A stretch of DNA of 23,573 nt from UBA2160 sp964588665 (GTDB lineage: Bacteria; Chloroflexota; Dehalococcoidia; Lucifugimonadales; UBA1123). The stretch covers positions 1-23,573 of the forward strand of contig CAZPQQ010000050.1 of assembly GCA_964588665.1 (NCBI GenBank), read 5' to 3'. This document shows, piece after piece, positions 1 through 8,591 of the stretch. Position numbers and translations under genes: made by a program. The notes below the pieces were generated by a model. That model was not told the DNA's origin. It made no database searches and saw only the letters and a list, made by a program, of their open reading frames with translations. Positions within the stretch are counted from its first letter, which is position 1. Each line of letters opens with the position of its first letter.

Positions 1-251
1 TCTCTGTTAATTTCAGGCCCAAATGTGTCCCACTTTCGCTGACGGTCTACAATCACGTTTCAATTCCAAATGCTTACATTAAAGCGCTAACACATCACGA
101 CAAACGGACGGTAATTCGCTGGCAATTTGCGTCGCCAACGAGTGGAGCCATGTGGTTCGACAGGCTCACCACGAACGGAAAACATACACAAACCACAGGC
201 AGACAAACGTGCCGCTCAAAACGAACGAAACACTGACCGCTCTGGAGTCCT
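1..251. other. Intergenic left edge, no gene recognised
   Basis: No coding region is supported here. The short frames overlapping this stretch have no recognisable protein family and the segment is more AT-rich than the genes around it. The only structured item is a solo copy of the GACAGG-type repeat arm at 152-178, listed separately. The molybdenum hydroxylase gene ends just to the right. Confidence 0.6.
152..178. repeat. Solo arm of a dispersed palindromic repeat (TTCGACAGGCTCACCACGAA type)
   Basis: This 27-bp segment is the reverse complement, almost base for base, of the right inner arm found at 13212-13239 and 23073-23099. Here it stands alone without the partner arm or the outer terminal inverted repeats of those copies. 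It is either a fragment of the same MITE-like family or an independent single-arm insertion. Confidence 0.7.
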
Positions 252-2528
252 CTACCCCTTGTCGGCCATCGCCTTGGACACGGCGGCCGGTGACATCGGC
301 AGCTCGGTCATGCGGATGCCGATTGCGTTGTGGACGGCGTTGGCGATCGCGGCTAGCGGCGGCACGAGGCACGCCTCGCCGACTCCGCGCACGCCGTACG
401 GGTGCCCTGGGTGAGGCACTTCGACGACCACTGTCTCGATCATCGGCACGTCGAGGATCGTGGGCATTCGATAGTCCAGCAGGCTGCTGTTCATCATCTG
501 GCCGTCGTCGCTCATGTAATACTCTTCGTTGAGCGCCCAGCCGATTCCCTGGACCATGCCGCCTTGGATCTGGCCTTCGACGTAGCCCGGGTGAATCGCC
601 GTGCCAACGTCCTGGAACGCCGTTGCGCGGAGGACCTGGACTTTACCGGTGTCCGGATCGACCTCAACGTCGACGATGTCGGCGGCGTGCGCTCCGCCGG
701 GTCCGGACGCGCTCAGATTCGCTCGTCCGACGATCGGACCGCCCGTCGAGTTCAGCCTGGGAGCGAGTTCTTTCAGCGTCGTGCGAAGCTCCGAGTCCGA
801 GATGTGCTTGACGACGCCGTCCGCGAATTCGACCTGGTCGGGCGTGGTTTCCCAGATGGCGGTCGCCCTCGCCACGAGCTGTCGTTTCACGTCTTGGGCG
901 GCCTCGTAGACGGCCCAACCTGTCTTGAACGTGACGCCGCTGCCGCCCGCGCCCGAGCTGTATCCGATGCGGTCGGTGCTGCCAACGTCGGGGCGTACGT
1001 CTTCGATTGCGATCCCCAACTCCTCGGCGAGCTGCTGCGCCGCCGTGACGCGCGACCCGCCGACATCGCTGGTGCCGATCGTCAGGACGACGCTGCCGTC
1101 GGAGACGACCAGAGCCGTCGCGCTGGCAGGACCCGCTCCGTTGCCCCAGAATCCCATCGCAACGCCGCGGCCCCGGTACTTACCTTCGAGTGGGGAGGTG
1201 TAATGCGGATGCGACTTGACCGCCTCGGCAACCTCCAACATTCCGACGCGGGGGTTGACGATGCCGTTCAGCCTGCGGGTGCCTTCCCGCGCGCCGTTCA
1301 GCACCCTGAACTCGATCGGATCGATGTCGAGGTCGGAGGCAATCTCGTCGATCAGGCTCTCGACCGCGAACGCGCCGATCGGGGCGCCCGGGGCTCGGTA
1401 GGCGCCTGTCTTGGTCTTGTTGTCGACCACGTCGTAGCCGTCTACGCGCAGGTTTTCGATGTCGTACGGCGAGAACATGTTGTTCGCCGCGCCGCCCATC
1501 GAAGAGCCTGGAAACGCGCCCGACTCGAACGCAATCCGCGCCCGACCCGCCGTGATCTTGCCTTCCGACGTAACGCCGATCTCAACTTTGACCGTCCCGC
1601 CGGACGTGGGACCGGTGGCCTCCATGACCTCTGTTCGGGTCATCCACATCTTCACCGGCTGTCCGCTCTTCTTCGAGAGAATCGCAGCGATGGGCTCCAG
1701 GTACATGCCGTGCTTGCCGCCAAACCCGCCGCCGAGCTCCATGTAGTTGACGGTAACTCGCGATTCGGGGAGTCCGAGCACCTTCGCAATGGCGTCGCGG
1801 GTGCCGAAATGGCCCTGGCTGCTGCACCAGACGGAAAGCGACCCGTCGGGGCTCCACCAGGCGGTGCCGTTTTGCGGCTCGATGTATCCCTGGTGAACCG
1901 TCGTTGTCTTGAACTCGCGCTCGAAGACTCGGTCAGCGTCTTTGAAGCCTTTTTCCACGTCTCCCAACTTGAGTTCGAGGTGTGTGGATATGTTCGTGCC
2001 GGTCGCCGTGTCGCCGTCGATCCCGCCGGTGGTCAAGCTTTGATGCAGCAGCGGCGCGTCGTCCTTCATCGCGTCTTCTACGTTGGTGACGGACGGCAGA
2101 AGTTCGTATTCGACATCGATCAGCGAAAGGAGTTCTTCGGCCAGATGCCGGCTTGTCGCAGCGACCCCGACGATGGGGTGTCCTCTGAACAGGGCCTTGT
2201 CGGACGCCATCACCTTGTCTCTGACGTACTTCAGCGCGGTGTACGTCTCCTCGCCGAGTTCGGCCAATTCATCGCCGAGCACCGCGAGATCCGCTGCCGT
2301 GGCGATCGCCAACACGTCAGGGTGCGCCTCGGCCTTGCTCAGGTCGATAGACTTGATCACGGCGTGGGCATGTGGACTGCGCAAGACTTTGCCATACAGC
2401 ATTCCAGGCAAGTTTATGTCGGCCCCATACGTCGCCTTCCCCATCACCTTGTCGACTCCGTCATGTCTGATCGGACTCGTACCGACTACCTTGTACTGTT
2501 CCGCTGACGTCTTCGCTTCTGTTGCCAT
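252..2528 (-). CDS. Xanthine dehydrogenase/aldehyde oxidase-family molybdopterin-binding large subunit
   Basis: Large catalytic subunit of a molybdenum hydroxylase (xanthine dehydrogenase, aldehyde oxidase and CO dehydrogenase superfamily), which hydroxylates aldehydes or N-heterocycles at a Mo-pterin centre. The 758-residue length is normal for the separate-subunit form. Visible hallmarks are the a/b hammerhead start (GKATYGADINLPGMLYGKV, about 30-48), the pterin-binding GGGFGGKH at 266-273, GAYRAPG at 375-381, and the C-terminal GVGE whose Glu718 is the expected catalytic base. No CO-dehydrogenase-type active-site Cys loop (VAYRCSFR) is seen, so CO oxidation is unlikely. The start is backed by GGAGG four bases upstream of the ATG. 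The FeS and FAD subunits such an enzyme needs are not in this window; they may lie beyond the left edge or elsewhere. The substrate cannot be predicted. The long opposite-strand frame is a shadow. Confidence 0.95.
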   Translation of the reverse strand: MATEAKTSAEQYKVVGTSPIRHDGVDKVMGKATYGADINLPGMLYGKVLRSPHAHAVIKSIDLSKAEAHPDVLAIATAADLAVLGDELAELGEETYTALKYVRDKVMASDKALFRGHPIVGVAATSRHLAEELLSLIDVEYELLPSVTNVEDAMKDDAPLLHQSLTTGGIDGDTATGTNISTHLELKLGDVEKGFKDADRVFEREFKTTTVHQGYIEPQNGTAWWSPDGSLSVWCSSQGHFGTRDAIAKVLGLPESRVTVNYMELGGGFGGKHGMYLEPIAAILSKKSGQPVKMWMTRTEVMEATGPTSGGTVKVEIGVTSEGKITAGRARIAFESGAFPGSSMGGAANNMFSPYDIENLRVDGYDVVDNKTKTGAYRAPGAPIGAFAVESLIDEIASDLDIDPIEFRVLNGAREGTRRLNGIVNPRVGMLEVAEAVKSHPHYTSPLEGKYRGRGVAMGFWGNGAGPASATALVVSDGSVVLTIGTSDVGGSRVTAAQQLAEELGIAIEDVRPDVGSTDRIGYSSGAGGSGVTFKTGWAVYEAAQDVKRQLVARATAIWETTPDQVEFADGVVKHISDSELRTTLKELAPRLNSTGGPIVGRANLSASGPGGAHAADIVDVEVDPDTGKVQVLRATAFQDVGTAIHPGYVEGQIQGGMVQGIGWALNEEYYMSDDGQMMNSSLLDYRMPTILDVPMIETVVVEVPHPGHPYGVRGVGEACLVPPLAAIANAVHNAIGIRMTELPMSPAAVSKAMADKG

Positions 2529-3077
2529 GTGGCCTCCGAATGCTCACTGCGTGCGTCGCCCTTGCAAGGCTCCATTTGGGGTTGCGCAATTGTAACACGA
2601 TGGCGATTTTGGTTCGATTAATTGCCGCTCGAGTCACCAATGCCAGTTATGCGCCAACCTACGCAGGAATTGCATCCTGCGCCCCCGGGCAGAATTCGGC
2701 GCCTTCGACATCGCGCAGGATGACGTTGCGGAATCGAGACGCGATGTCAGGCGGGAATTCCTCTTCCCAGGCCAGTGTTGCGCCGTTGCCGCTCTCGCTT
2801 ACGACGATGTCGTCCCATCGCAGCGCCTGGCGTCAGAAGCGCGCGACAGTCGCCGGATCACGGCAATCGACGGTGAGACAGGTTATGCACAAGAGAATCT
2901 CCGCAACACCGGGAGAAACGACGCAACTGAGGTGCGTCGACCGGAATTTGGGTTGGCGTCAAGCAGACACGGGAACGTAATTGGCGTCAATCGGCGCTTC
3001 CGTCTGTGCGTGCCCTTGAGGCGCCCGGTCCTGATGTCGTTGGCGTTCACTTCGCCTGTTGAGCGACGGCTCTGTGG
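2529..3077. other. Gene-poor stretch containing only a VOC remnant
   Basis: This 549-bp gap between the molybdenum hydroxylase start and the tyrosine phosphatase end has no intact gene. 2659-2892 on the minus strand is a decayed VOC-family gene, listed separately. In 2529-2658 and 2893-3077 I see nothing coding. A small hairpin (GACGCA/TGCGTC, 2920-2938) lies just upstream of the remnant's start. Confidence 0.55.
2659..2892 (-). pseudogene. Remnant of a VOC (glyoxalase-like) family protein
   Basis: Read on the minus strand from a TTG at 2892 with GGAG six bases upstream, the frame runs to a TAG at 2659-2661 with one interruption. The beginning (LTVDCRDPATVARF, then TGA, then RQALRW) is the typical N-terminal strand and helix of VOC proteins of the 'DCxDPxxLARFWxxALGW' kind. 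The end (NVILRDVEGAEFCPG) is the typical last strand 'VVLxDPEGNEFC'. The in-frame TGA (2833-2835, codon 20) sits exactly at the conserved Trp. About 40 residues that normally lie between the two halves are missing, since only 77 codons remain against roughly 115-125 in the family. Both lesions point to a dead gene. Function of the ancestor is unknown beyond the fold. Confidence 0.7.
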
Positions 3078-3830
3078 TTATGCGAGAAGATAATCTCGAA
3101 TCCGGGCTACGTCGGCGTCAGCGAACCCGAGGTGATTGACGTACCCTTCCGCGCCACCGTACTTCTGGTGCAAGAGCTTCAAGAAGTCATCCATGTACTC
3201 TCTTTTGGAGACCATCCTCGCCTTGGATTCTTCCGCTGTCCCTTCAGGCCTCCGGCCGGCGTCCACAATGTAGTCGTACAGTTCGTCGACGCTGGCTGTG
3301 CTCATAGCGTAGTCGTCGGAGATGTCGTCTTGTCCGGCGCCGAGCAAATCGAGGATCAAACCCGCAGTGATTCCCGTTCGATCTTTTCCGGCGGTGCAGT
3401 GGGCGACGATCGGATACGACGACGGTTCCAGCAATATCCGGATCACGTCGCACCAGACCGCCTCGCCCCGTTCGAGCACGGCGAAATAACGAGGGCCGGA
3501 TTGGCCGATTCCATGGGTGATGTTCAACGCTTCCGTATGGGTTTTGATTGGCTCAGAGTCGTCGATCACCGATAAGGCATGCCTGCTCGGAACAATATCC
3601 ACCAGGGCGCCACGACTTGGATTGTCTTGGTGCTCGTCGGGATGCCGGAGGTCAATGATGGTCTGCAACGAAAGTTTGCGTTGCAGCGAGCGGGCTTCCT
3701 CGTCTCCGATTCGGTCCAGCGAAGCAGCGCGAAACAGCATCCCCGAACGGACTTCATTGCCGTTGGACGTGGCGTATCCGCCGAAGTCGCGAAAATTGAA
3801 GGTCCCGTGGGTGTCTATCATCAGCGGCAT
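3078..3830 (-). CDS. Tyrosine-protein phosphatase (Y_phosphatase3/Siw14-like family)
   Basis: Protein phosphatase of the dual-specificity/tyrosine class that uses a phospho-cysteine intermediate. The 250-residue protein has the family's N-terminal signature NFRDFGGY (12-19), a DLRHPDEH segment (60-67), and the P-loop HCTAGKDRTG with nucleophile Cys145 and phosphate-binding Arg151 (CX5R intact). Lys149 and Asp150 in the loop are typical of the bacterial group related to lipid or atypical phosphatases such as MptpB, so phosphoinositide or small-molecule phosphates are possible substrates. No signal peptide or membrane segment is seen, so it should be cytosolic. No clear ribosome binding site precedes the ATG at 3830; an ATG three codons downstream (3821) is an alternative. 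It appears to be a single-gene unit. Confidence 0.9.
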   Translation of the reverse strand: MPLMIDTHGTFNFRDFGGYATSNGNEVRSGMLFRAASLDRIGDEEARSLQRKLSLQTIIDLRHPDEHQDNPSRGALVDIVPSRHALSVIDDSEPIKTHTEALNITHGIGQSGPRYFAVLERGEAVWCDVIRILLEPSSYPIVAHCTAGKDRTGITAGLILDLLGAGQDDISDDYAMSTASVDELYDYIVDAGRRPEGTAEESKARMVSKREYMDDFLKLLHQKYGGAEGYVNHLGFADADVARIRDYLLA

Positions 3831-4088
3831 GTGAGAACCAGTCCAGTTGGATTTGGCGCGTGAAGCGCCTTGTCATAACTTGGCGCGCCGGCGCAATTAT
3901 ACGCGCAACGCATCCTAAAAGGACAAAGGTCGGCTTGCGGTATGGATGACCTGAGAAGTCACTGAGCGGCGGTCAGCGTCGTCCTGACGCTCGCAATTGG
4001 CCGGCAATAGGGGCAGCCAGATCGTACACCACTGTTTCAGCCGAGGGGGATTGGCCTCATCGATTGTGTGGGCGGTTGATCGAGCCCC

Positions 4089-5930
4089 TCATGCCTTGCT
4101 CTTCACCTTGTTCCGGCGCTGGCGTTGGCGGTCCGTGGAGGAGGTCAATTTCTTGCGCATTCGATAGTTCTTAGGCGTGATCTCGACGAGCTCGTCGTCG
4201 GCTATGAAGTCCAACGCGTCCTCGAGGCTTAGCAGAAGGGGAGGGCTCAAACGCTTGATGATGTCCGCGGTGGCCGAGCGCATGTTCGTAAGCTTCTTCT
4301 CTTTGCATACGTTGATCTCGATGTCGGCGTCTCTGGGATGGACGCCGACGATCATGCCCGCGTACACGGCCGTACCCGGCTCTACGAAGGTTTCGCCGCG
4401 GCCCTGAGCGATCAGCAAGCCGTACGTGATGGCGGTTCCTCCCTCGGATGCGATCAGCACGCCGTTGTTCGTCGTCTTGACCACGCCGTGCATTGGGCGA
4501 AATCCCGTGAAGAGGCTGTTGGTCACGCCTGTGCCTCGGGTGTCGCGGAGGAACGCCGATCGGAATCCGATCAGCCCGCGAGTGGGGATGTTGTACTCGA
4601 TCCGTACGTTCCCCGCGCCGTCATTGGTGATGTTGATCATCTCGGCCAGGCGACCCGCAAGGTTCTCGGTCAGCGGGCCGATGTACTCCTCGCGCGTGTC
4701 GATGGTCAGATGCTCGAACGGTTCGTAGACCTTGCCGTCGATGACTTTGGTGGCCGGTTCCGGCTTGGACACCTGGAACTCGTGGCCTTCGCGTCTCATC
4801 GTCTCAACCAGAATCGTGAGATGAAGCTCGCCACGACCTGACACCAGGAATTCGTCCGGGCTGTCAGTGGTCTCCAGGCGCAGGCTGACGTTGGTCCTGA
4901 GTTCGCGGCGCAGGCGGGCGTGCAACGTCCTGGACGTGGAGTGCGTCCCCTCTTTGCCCATGAAAGGCGAGGTGTTGACGCCGAAGGTCATCTTCACCGT
5001 TGGCTCGTCGATCTCGATGGAAGGCAGCGCCTCGGGATGCTCGACGTCGGCGATGGTGTCGCCGATGGACACGCCCTCGACGCCGGATACGGCAACGATG
5101 TCTCCGACCTGTGCCTCCATGACCTCCAGCCGCTCCAACCCGCGGAATACGAACACCTTCTCCAGGTTTTGCGGTTGAGGTTGGTTGCCGTTGCGGAGCA
5201 GGGCCACCGGCGCCCGGTATTTGGCCACACCCTGGAAGACGCGACCGATGGCGATCTGACCGAGGTAGTTGGAGTAGTCCAGAGCGGCGACCAGCATCTG
5301 GAAGGGCTTGTCCGGATCGCCGGCAGGGCCCGGAATGCCGTCTATCATGGCCTGGAACAACGGTTGCATGTCCTGTTTCGGATCGTTGAGGTCGGCGACG
5401 GCGTATCCGTCCCGTGCGGATGCGTACAGCACGGGAAAGTCCAATTGTTCGGCCTTCGTGGCTAGCTCGAGGAACAGGTCTTGAATGAGTTCCTCAACCT
5501 CCGCGACCCTGGCTTCCGGACGGTCGATCTTGTTGATGACGACCATCGGCGCGACGTCGTGGCTGAGCGCCTGCTGCAGCACGAAACGGGTCTGGGGCAT
5601 CGGGCCGTCGACGGCGTCTACGAGCAGGAGGCAGCCGTCGGCCATGTTCATGATGCGCTCGACCTCGCCGCTGAAATCGGCGTGGCCAGGTGTGTCGATG
5701 ATGTTGATCTTCGTGCCGTTGTAGCTCACTGCGGTGTTCTTGGCGAGAATCGTGATGCCGCGCTCTTGCTCCAGAGGATTGGAGTCCATGATGAGCACTC
5801 CGACCTCTTGGTGAGCGCTGAACACCTGCCCTTGTTTCAACAGGGCGTCCACCAACGTGGTCTTGCCGTGGTCGACGTGAGCGATGATGGCGATGTTTCG
5901 TATTCCGTCGTTCGACTGAACCTGGCTCAA
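4089..5930 (-). CDS. typA: Translational GTPase BipA/TypA
   Basis: Ribosome-associated GTPase of the EF-G superfamily, involved in 50S assembly and stress or cold adaptation. G1 is AHVDHGKTT, G3 is DTPGHAD and G4 is NKID. These are followed by the EF-G-like domains and the BipA-specific C-terminus (for example GRGELHLTILVETMRREG and the RGLIGFRS segment). Start choice: the frame stays open upstream to 6263, but translation upstream of 5996 is Arg-rich and unlike the family. A TTG at 5930 follows AGGAAAG by about 8-10 bases and gives 613 residues, matching usual BipA length (about 605-615) and placing the P-loop at residues 17-25. An ATG at 5996 (635 residues) is the main alternative and has no convincing ribosome binding site. 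The stop is TGA, showing that TGA is a normal stop in this genome. Confidence 0.95.
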   Translation of the reverse strand: MSQVQSNDGIRNIAIIAHVDHGKTTLVDALLKQGQVFSAHQEVGVLIMDSNPLEQERGITILAKNTAVSYNGTKINIIDTPGHADFSGEVERIMNMADGCLLLVDAVDGPMPQTRFVLQQALSHDVAPMVVINKIDRPEARVAEVEELIQDLFLELATKAEQLDFPVLYASARDGYAVADLNDPKQDMQPLFQAMIDGIPGPAGDPDKPFQMLVAALDYSNYLGQIAIGRVFQGVAKYRAPVALLRNGNQPQPQNLEKVFVFRGLERLEVMEAQVGDIVAVSGVEGVSIGDTIADVEHPEALPSIEIDEPTVKMTFGVNTSPFMGKEGTHSTSRTLHARLRRELRTNVSLRLETTDSPDEFLVSGRGELHLTILVETMRREGHEFQVSKPEPATKVIDGKVYEPFEHLTIDTREEYIGPLTENLAGRLAEMINITNDGAGNVRIEYNIPTRGLIGFRSAFLRDTRGTGVTNSLFTGFRPMHGVVKTTNNGVLIASEGGTAITYGLLIAQGRGETFVEPGTAVYAGMIVGVHPRDADIEINVCKEKKLTNMRSATADIIKRLSPPLLLSLEDALDFIADDELVEITPKNYRMRKKLTSSTDRQRQRRNKVKSKA

Positions 5931-6178
5931 ATTCGTATCTTTCCTATCTGATCTTTCATCTTCACTCGGCCCCAACTCCCCTGGCATGTGCGCCATCTTC
6001 GGCGCGAGCAGAACCGGCGATATTGGGATGTTGAATAAGGGGAATGCAAATTCTGACGGGTGTGCTTCCCATTGATAATAGCACTCGGCCTCTGCCCACT
6101 GCGAACTGGGCCGTTGAACGCGAGAAGAGAGTAGGGCGGAGAAGCCGACATTGCGACCGACGCTCCGGCGCCGTATGC

Positions 6179-7117
6179 TCAGTCGCCGTCTGCCTGTGCG
6201 CGCTCGAATACGGCGCCCGCGAAGGCCTCGATCGTGGCCCGCATCGCGAGCTTGCCGAGCCACGAGGCGGGTATGCCCTGTTCGCCGTAATACGCTTCGG
6301 CGAGTTGACCGTATATGGCGGCGGTCGTGTCGGCGTCGTCACCGAGGTTGACGGCCAGCAAGCATCCTTGCCGGAAATCCTCGGAATTGTGAAACGCCCA
6401 CAAAGCCGCCTCCAGCGATCTGACAACGTATCCGGAGCCGACAATCTCGGGCGGTGATCGACGCTTGAATGACCCGCTGGCAACCTCGGAAATCGCAGCA
6501 ATCAGAGGGTTTTGATCCCAATAACCGGAGACTGGGCAGTAGCCGTCGGAGAGCAGTTCCTCTTTGCCGGCGCCATTGACAGCGCCGACCAGCAACCCGC
6601 CGAAATATCTGGCGGCGTCGACTGCCGCCAGGGCGCCGTGAGTGGTGCGCGAACTGTCCGCGGAACGTTCGATGGCTTCGCAGGGGTTGGCCGAGAAGAA
6701 CATCGGAATCGGCGCCAGCCGCATGATCGATCCGTTCCCGGCGCTCCATTCGCCGGTCGGGCCTCCGTACGGATCACGGGTCTGCGTGAAACGAGACAGA
6801 GCGTCGCTCACGGTATTGCCGATGTCGAAACAATGGCCGGTGCTGCTCAGATGGCCCTGGGTCCATCAGCGGACGTATCGCTCCAACTGATCGACCGGGT
6901 CGAACCCGTTGCGCTCGATCAAACTTTCAGCCAGGCACAGGGCCATGGACGTGTCGTCGGTCCACTCGCCAGGATTCAGCCTGAACGGTCCGCCGCCAAT
7001 CATGTCGTCGATCGGGTCGAACGTTCCGGGTTGTCGGAACTCCAGTGTCGTTCCCACTGCGTCGCCTGCCGCCAAGCCAAGCAGGCATCCTCGGAACCGT
7101 TCGATCTGCTTCATCAT
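6179..7117 (-). pseudogene. ADP-ribosylglycohydrolase (DraG/ARH family), interrupted by in-frame TGA at conserved Trp
   Basis: Family members remove ADP-ribose from modified proteins, or act on related ADP-ribose compounds, with a di-Mg2+ centre. All hallmarks are present in one frame: GCLLGLAAGDAVG (10-22), the metal motif WTDDTSM (52-58), LSSTGHCFDIGNT (90-102), GNGSIMR (127-133) and NLGDDADT (257-264), for a total of about 312 residues, the normal length. The frame is broken only by TGA at 6866-6868 (codon 84), between ERYVR and WTQGHLSSTG. Family proteins usually have Trp there (RWYxEGxLSSTG), so one G-to-A change of TGG explains it. It could be a recent nonsense mutation, readthrough, or a sequence error; a GTG at 6811 could restart only the C-terminal part. 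It lies 67 bp downstream of, and co-directional with, the nitronate monooxygenase gene. Confidence 0.85.
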
Positions 7118-7184
7118 AATCGCTTCGTTGTACGGCGTGCGTCGACTGACGCGGCGTGATCCGGTTGCCGCGTCGGGCGCCTAT

Positions 7185-8330
7185 TTAGCCTTGGTCCGCC
7201 AGCGAAACGCGCTCGAGCACTTGGACCGCTTCGGTCATCATCTCGTAGATGACCTGACTGGCATGGCGTTCGTGGTCCAGCAAGCCGATTATCTGACCGG
7301 CTGCATTGGGCAGGAGGTCGAGCCGCTGGTTCTCGAACGCGGCCCGCAAGGAATCGCGGATGAGCATCGGCTGTTGTCCCATGGCCAGCGTCGCCGGCGC
7401 AACCGGCCTCTTCCAGGCCCCGGTGAAGTCGTTGTTCAAGGTGCGGAGCGGCCCGCCGCTCACGGCGTGGCTCGGGTTGGTGTCGTGGTCCTTCGCCTCG
7501 ATCAATTGCTTCTTGAACGCATCGACGTACCAAGGCTGGTTGGACTCGTGTTCCCAGAGAGCGATCTGAGTGTCCCATATACCGCACTCCGGCGACAGAA
7601 GGAACGCGGTGCCGCATGTCACGCCAACGGCGCCCAGCGCGAGTGCGGCGACGAGACCGCGGCCGTCGGCGATGCCGCCAGCCGCCATTACGGGCTTTCC
7701 ATCGGCCGCGTCAACGACCTGAGGGATGAGGGCCATCGAGCCGATGTCGCCTCTGTGGGCACCTCCCTCGTAACCCGTGGCGATGAAAGCGTCCACGCCC
7801 ATCGGCAGGCACTTCTCCACGTGTCGAGTGTTGCCGACCGAGTTGATGACTTTGACGCCGTGGGAGTGCGCCTCTTTCACCACCTCTTCGCCCGCGGAAC
7901 CGAAAAAACAGATCCAGAACGGAACGTCCTCTTCCCAGGCAACCTCCAGCAGCTCCATCGGGTCTACGGGCTCTTTCCGAGGCGGCATGTTGGTGGGCTC
8001 CGGAATGCTGAATTCCTCTTGAAGGCCTTTTACGAACAGTACGTGCTCTTCCGGCAACGCCTGCTCGCGCGCCATTGCGTTGACGCGTCCCTTGCTCGGC
8101 GACATGAGTTGCACGGCGAAGGGCTTGTCGGTCAGCTCCTTCACCCTGCGTATCTCGCGTCTCAACAGGTCGGGGCTTCCGCGTCCGGTTCCGAGCGATC
8201 CGAAGCCGCCCGCGTTGCATACCGCCGCGACCAGCTCGGGTCCCGCGACGTCCATGCCCGCGTTCATGATCGGGTATTCGCAATCGAAGAAGTCGCACAT
8301 CTGAGTGTGCAGAGGGTTCTTTGGCGCCAT
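7185..8330 (-). CDS. Nitronate monooxygenase (2-nitropropane dioxygenase-like FMN protein)
   Basis: FMN-dependent TIM-barrel enzyme of the nitronate monooxygenase/2-nitropropane dioxygenase superfamily (also home to enoyl-ACP reductase FabK). Members oxidise nitronates or act as flavin reductases. The 381-residue protein shows PIMNAGMDVAGPELVAAV (20-37), GYEGGAHRGDIG (186-197) and the FMN-phosphate loop AAGGIADGRG (216-225) with GTAFL (240-244). The His of GGAHRG is the position of the usual catalytic His. The ATG at 8330 is chosen because AGGAGG lies eight bases upstream. The longer frame to 8417 has no family similarity. It is divergent from the selenoprotein gene across a 261-bp region and probably co-transcribed with the ADP-ribosylglycohydrolase gene downstream. 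The true substrate is not predictable. Confidence 0.9.
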   Translation of the reverse strand: MAPKNPLHTQMCDFFDCEYPIMNAGMDVAGPELVAAVCNAGGFGSLGTGRGSPDLLRREIRRVKELTDKPFAVQLMSPSKGRVNAMAREQALPEEHVLFVKGLQEEFSIPEPTNMPPRKEPVDPMELLEVAWEEDVPFWICFFGSAGEEVVKEAHSHGVKVINSVGNTRHVEKCLPMGVDAFIATGYEGGAHRGDIGSMALIPQVVDAADGKPVMAAGGIADGRGLVAALALGAVGVTCGTAFLLSPECGIWDTQIALWEHESNQPWYVDAFKKQLIEAKDHDTNPSHAVSGGPLRTLNNDFTGAWKRPVAPATLAMGQQPMLIRDSLRAAFENQRLDLLPNAAGQIIGLLDHERHASQVIYEMMTEAVQVLERVSLADQG

Positions 8331-8591
8331 TGCAGTTGCCTCCTGAGCAGTCGAGATTGTCCACCTGAAATATGTACGTACGAGGACGCGACGCGTCCGA
8401 CGAAAGTTTGCCGGCATCCCGACGTTTGCCGCATGAGCTTAACCGCATCGTCAACCACCATGCCAGGACGGGTTGGATTGTATATCGAGTCGGCGACGAT
8501 GTCGAACGGCGAGATTGGCGCTGCGGCCCAATGTCGAAAATTCTCTGATAGAATCGCCCTGACATCCACTAAGTGAGCCAGGAGCGCAACT
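8331..8591. promoter_or_regulatory. Divergent intergenic region between flavoprotein and selenoprotein genes
   Basis: These 261 bp separate two head-to-head genes, so they must hold the promoters of both. The plus-strand gene has AGGAG seven bases before its ATG and the minus-strand gene has AGGAGG eight bases before its ATG. An AT-richer patch with TAGAAT around 8550 could be a -10 box, but I find no properly spaced -35 box. No operator or riboswitch is recognised. Confidence 0.35.

Noticed and set aside
402..2507. 701-codon open frame opposite the molybdenum hydroxylase
   Set aside because: It has no family similarity and mirrors the codon structure of a well-supported gene in high-GC DNA; it is a shadow frame.
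2833..6868. TGA as a Trp codon (alternative genetic code), suggested by two TGAs at conserved Trp positions
   Set aside because: TGA ends clearly complete genes such as typA (4089-4091), the AtzG-like gene and the amidase, and all other conserved Trp codons in intact genes are TGG.
6866..6868. Selenocysteine in the ADP-ribosylglycohydrolase
   Set aside because: Family members have Trp, not Cys, at this site and no SECIS-like hairpin at the right distance is seen.
8264..8569. Small minus-strand frame in the divergent region before the selenoprotein gene
   Set aside because: No family recognised; it overlaps the 5' part of the nitronate monooxygenase gene in another frame and the necessary promoter space.
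6909..8576. 555-codon plus-strand frame over the nitronate monooxygenase
   Set aside because: Antisense shadow of a clear FMN enzyme, with no recognisable domain.
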